Shown here one piece after another: positions 60,470 through 64,000 of a stretch of DNA of 64,000 bases. The notes beneath the pieces are model-generated. The model was not told where the DNA came from. It was given only the letters and a program-made list of their open reading frames with translations, and searched no databases. This stretch comes from Megamerina dolium. Its lineage: Eukaryota; Arthropoda; Insecta; Diptera; Megamerinidae. A program made the translations under genes and the position numbers. The first letter of the stretch is position 1. The number at the start of each line of letters is the position of its first letter. Location: the NCBI GenBank assembly GCA_963854835.1, contig OY978526.1, positions 20,180,334 through 20,244,333 of the forward strand, read 5' to 3'.

Positions 60470-61625
60470 ATAACAAGTACAAGCAATAAATATGCATAAC
60501 AATTTTGCATTAAATTGCATGATTATACGAACATATAACATCAGAAATATTTGCCACTTGATACTTGTTTGTGTACCTATACATGATATGGAGCACTGGC
60601 GTGGCAATTAATAAGCACCCTTTTTACACTGTAGCAATTATACAAAATGTACTACTTACTATATACGAGTATATGTACTTGTACATGTATAGGTGTTGAG
60701 CGTAATGACTACAACATGCAAGTTGGCAAGTAAGTACTATTTTGTATGTAGTTGTTGTTGTTGTTGTTGTTCGTAAATTGACAACTTGTTTGTTACAAAC
60801 GCCCTGTTACTTGTTTTGCAGGTGCATTTGCATATTGACTTGTTCTTGCATTTGTTTTTTCTTCTTTTGGCTCTTTGTCTTATTCCTATTTTTATTATGT
60901 CTGTGATTTTTCTTACCAAGTCTTACCATAATTCTGGTAATACAAGTACATGTTTTATTGTCAAAATGAATATTGATTGCATTGCAATTTATTTATGTAT
61001 ACACTTGATGTATAAATAATTTTTATTGGCATATTTTAGTATAGTGCTTTTAACTGTACATATTTGCTCCTAATATGAATATTGATAAATTAATTAATTT
61101 GCTTGAATTGAGTGTTGTTGAGAGTAGTGAGTGTCTGTGTACTTTTGCTGCTGGTGTTGGATGTTGTTGAAATATTTTTGATTTATTTACATGCGTTTTG
61201 CGTTTGTACATTTTTATGCAATAACAACAAGTTGTTTTAATTGTTGCAAAATCTATAATGCAATAAATTAATAGTGTTTATTGGAAAAAATTTCAATTTG
61301 AAAAAATTGCAAAAATCGAACATGTCGATTTCTCACACATTTTTCTAATCACTTCTCATTGCTGTGGCAGCAAAAAAAAAAAAAAAAACACGCATAACAA
61401 AAACAAAAATATTTTAAATTTATTGCAGACATAAATAAAAAAAAAATACATATATATGTACATTAGAGTACACCTATATTGTAAGAAATGTTTGCACCAG
61501 ATGTGACATACAACAGAACGGAGGACACAGTAATGAACAAAATTTGAACAAGATAAATTTGAGAACACGTTGGCTTAATAAAACATAACATATAAAAGCG
61601 CCCAATAGCAAAATCTTGCGCGGAA
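60470..61625. other. AT-rich spacer, nothing assigned
   Basis: (TTG)n near 60751-60771 and poly-A near 61373-61388. No gene is supported. Confidence 0.6.
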
Positions 61626-61629
61626 TATA

Positions 61630-62960
61630 TTTATGGAACATATTAACCCATTATATACCATCCTTATGGATATATTTTGGTAGTTTTGGGTAAAATTACA
61701 TTTTGATCAAATTTCGCATAATTAAAATCTTTTACAGAATGTATTTGTGATATGTATTAAACCATTAATGAGTTGGATCTATTACTATGAAGAAGATCAT
61801 TTCTTAAATATCGATTTAAATCAACTTTTTGCCCATTTTCTTAAAAATTGCATTTTTAACCTATTTCGATATTTTTTGTATTAACCATCCTATAGTAAAA
61901 TTTTACACAAGACACATTTTAGGAGTATTTTCATTCATTACTTCCATCTATTAGGGATTTTCTTTATCGTCTGTAGGTGAAATTGCAATTTTAACCCATT
62001 ACGAGATTTATTTACATGTAGCATCTTTCAGTAAAATATATCACAAAATACATTTGTGAAGTACATTTATTCATTATTTCCATCACCACGTGTTTTTTGT
62101 GCTTTTTAGGTGAAATTGCATTTTTAACCCATTACGATATATTTGTACTTGGAATATCATTGCAAAACCTTTAAGAAAGATATTTGAAATGATTTATTCA
62201 ATATTGTGCTTATTTATTATGCAATATTGTAGTCCCTTTAATGCTCTTTGCTGAAAATTGCATTTTCAACCCATTACTACTATACGTGCAAATATCACCT
62301 TAAAGTAAGATCGTTCTTATAAATACATTTTTCGGGTAATTTATTCAATTTTTTGTTTCAATTTGTGCTCCTTGCTGAAAATTGCATTTTTAACCCATTA
62401 CGAAAATATTTACAATTAGTATCTTTCAATAAAATATTTTGCAAAATAAATTTTTAAAGTGCATTTATTCATTATTTCTATTGCTATGCGTTCTTTTGAG
62501 CATTTTAGGTGAAATTGCTTTTCTACCCCATTATGAGTATATTAGTATTTAGTAAAATGTTTCGAAATAAATATTTCTAGAATGCATTTATGCATTATTT
62601 TCATCATTATGGCTATTTTTGGAGCTCTTTATTTAAAATTGCATTTTTAACCCATTATGAGCATATATAAATTAGCATCTAAGAATAAAAAATTTCATAA
62701 AATACATTTTTAGAATGTTTTATGCACTTATTTGCCTTAATTTAAGTACTATTGGTGCTCTTTGTTGAAAATTGCAATTGCAAAAATATTTTCATTTAGC
62801 AGTTTATAGTAAAATTTTTTTGCCAGACACATTTTTTTTGAGTGATTTTAGTCATTGTTTCCATGAGAACAAAAAAAAAACCCACAATGTTTTTTTTTTG
62901 TTCTCATTAGGTGAAATTGCATTTCGAACTCATAACGCGTAAATTAAATATACAGCATGA
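61630..62960 (+). repeat. Tandem array, family 6 (about 130-140-bp units)
   Basis: GTGAAATTGCATTTTTAACCCATTACGA-type landmarks recur near 61640, 61850, 61990, 62117, 62257, 62386, 62520, 62640, 62770 (partial) and 62917. Between them lie TAGTATCTTTCAGTAAAAT, CACAAAATACATTTTT and TTTATTCATTATTTCCATCA segments. It is diverged and has no ORFs of note. It shares no obvious core with families 1-3. Confidence 0.72.
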
Positions 62961-62964
62961 AATG

Positions 62965-64000
62965 TAAGGAGGGCAAAAAAATGTTGCTTCATTCGATAGC
63001 GCCTTTTTTTGTGGTCATGAAAAAGTTTAGGTCTACTCTAGCACATTATTAACTGTGCCTGGAACTATTTTTAAACACAATCAAACATAAAATACATCTG
63101 AATATGTTCGACAATTTACAACAATTAATATACAAACAACATCAATAGGTATAGTATTTTCAAAAACACACACTTAAGAATGCTCAACAATTGCAAGAGT
63201 ATGCAAAAGCAACTGAACACATTGCAATTTGCATGATTGTAATAACTGAGCAGTAAATATATGCGTAACGTCTATGTGCTGGTCTAATGAACACATTTTG
63301 TGTGTGTGTGAATGTGGTGTCGAAGTGTTCGTGCAGACATTTTCAAAATATAGCTAAGATCACAACATAAGCACCATAAGCAGCTGCCGAAAATGTTGTA
63401 CTTGCACATTCTTTATGCAATGCAACGGTCAAGCTGACATACAATTTGGTGTTGATTATTATTTAACAGCAAATTGGTGTCATTTGAAATTATTATGCGT
63501 TAAACAAGTATATACTGTCTTACTATTTTACATATGGTTTGTTGATATGCGTATGTCAAATGGTCATGGTTTCATGGCTATGCAATAATAAATTATGCAT
63601 ATTGAAAGAAATATTCAATATTGCAAATTTTTAAAATTTCCAATCAATATTTTGTCATTTTTATGTGTGTTAATTTCATATAAAAAAAACAAACAAACAA
63701 AAATTCATATAATTGATGATACGACTATTGATGTCATGCAAATAATTATTAATTATCATTTAAAAGTGTTTTTAAGACAATGAGTAATGAATCAAATTGC
63801 ATAAACAATGCATAAGTTATGGATGACAATTTAATAACAAAAGACTTAGGACACAAACTTGATTGAAAATGGACTAATACTGGTTAGTACTCGTATATGG
63901 TATGATAAATGATATGCCTTTATATTGTCAATATCAAAATGCAAATGAAAGGTAAACATAAAAATTTTGTCACACAAAAAAAAAAAAATACTATGCAATT
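62965..64000. other. AT-rich spacer, nothing assigned
   Basis: A short (TG)n near 63299-63310 and poly-A near 63979-63989. No gene, RNA or element is recognised. Confidence 0.6.

Overview
This is a repeat-rich, AT-rich piece of a eukaryotic nuclear genome, almost certainly from a higher fly (Brachycera/Schizophora, possibly a tephritid; the family is a guess). The signs are long (CAACAA)n, (CAT)n and (TG)n microsatellites, GT-AG introns with short exons, several mariner-type transposons, a piggyBac-type MITE, LINE 3' ends and a tRNA-derived SINE. One 200-base assembly gap lies at 5285-5484. Coding density is very low, and almost every long ORF comes from simple sequence, a tandem array or a transposon.

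The real host gene is easy to miss. Two minus-strand exons fit together in phase: an exon with the start codon and signal peptide (12225-12397) and the next coding exon, cut by the window edge (1-85). They are joined by a 12.1-kb GTAAGT...TTTGTAG intron. The predicted N terminus has a signal peptide followed by CEVETGQTNIILDIEE and then PAELPIYGDPFKEIALDL. From memory this matches the start of Drosophila Cad99C, the fly counterpart of protocadherin-15. The start-codon exon has a splice acceptor 7 nt upstream of ATG, so there must be non-coding 5' exon(s) at higher coordinates. A candidate 35-nt exon is at 12692-12726. The rest of the window (about 51 kb) is then 5' intron or upstream DNA of that gene.

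The non-coding DNA is organised by tandem arrays of roughly 130-165-bp units in six families. Array 1 ('GGAGCC') is at 0.86-2.03, 9.4-10.24, 30.35-31.3 and 41.5-42.4 kb. Array 2 ('CCCATACAAAA') is at 5.6-6.84 and 17.95-19.26 kb on plus, and 44.1-45.3 and 58.5-60.46 kb on minus. Array 3 is at 3.03-4.11 and 51.9-53.34 kb. Array 4 is at 37.69-39.77 kb. Array 5, built from a TTGCAATAATRTCGAA motif in alternating orientation with a 258-bp period, is at 15.18-16.28 kb, with sparse relatives at 13.55-13.87 and 39.94-40.26 kb. Array 6 is at 61.63-62.96 kb. Arrays 1, 2 and 3 share a core close to TTTTGTATGGGAG. Array-2 units sit in elements with recognisable termini, which resembles DINE/Helentron-associated elements with central repeats.

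Inserted into this background are: a near-complete dead mariner with ITRs and TA duplication (25508-26744); two decayed copies of another IS630/Tc1/mariner-group transposon (32959-33836, 35085-36003); a 453-bp mariner deletion derivative (55447-55899); a 262-bp piggyBac-type MITE flanked by TTAA (23259-23520); three LINE 3' fragments (8384-9175, 39400-39735 minus, 47605-48320); and six copies of one tRNA-headed SINE, four of them with target-site duplications. Several insertions are nested, which gives a relative order of events.
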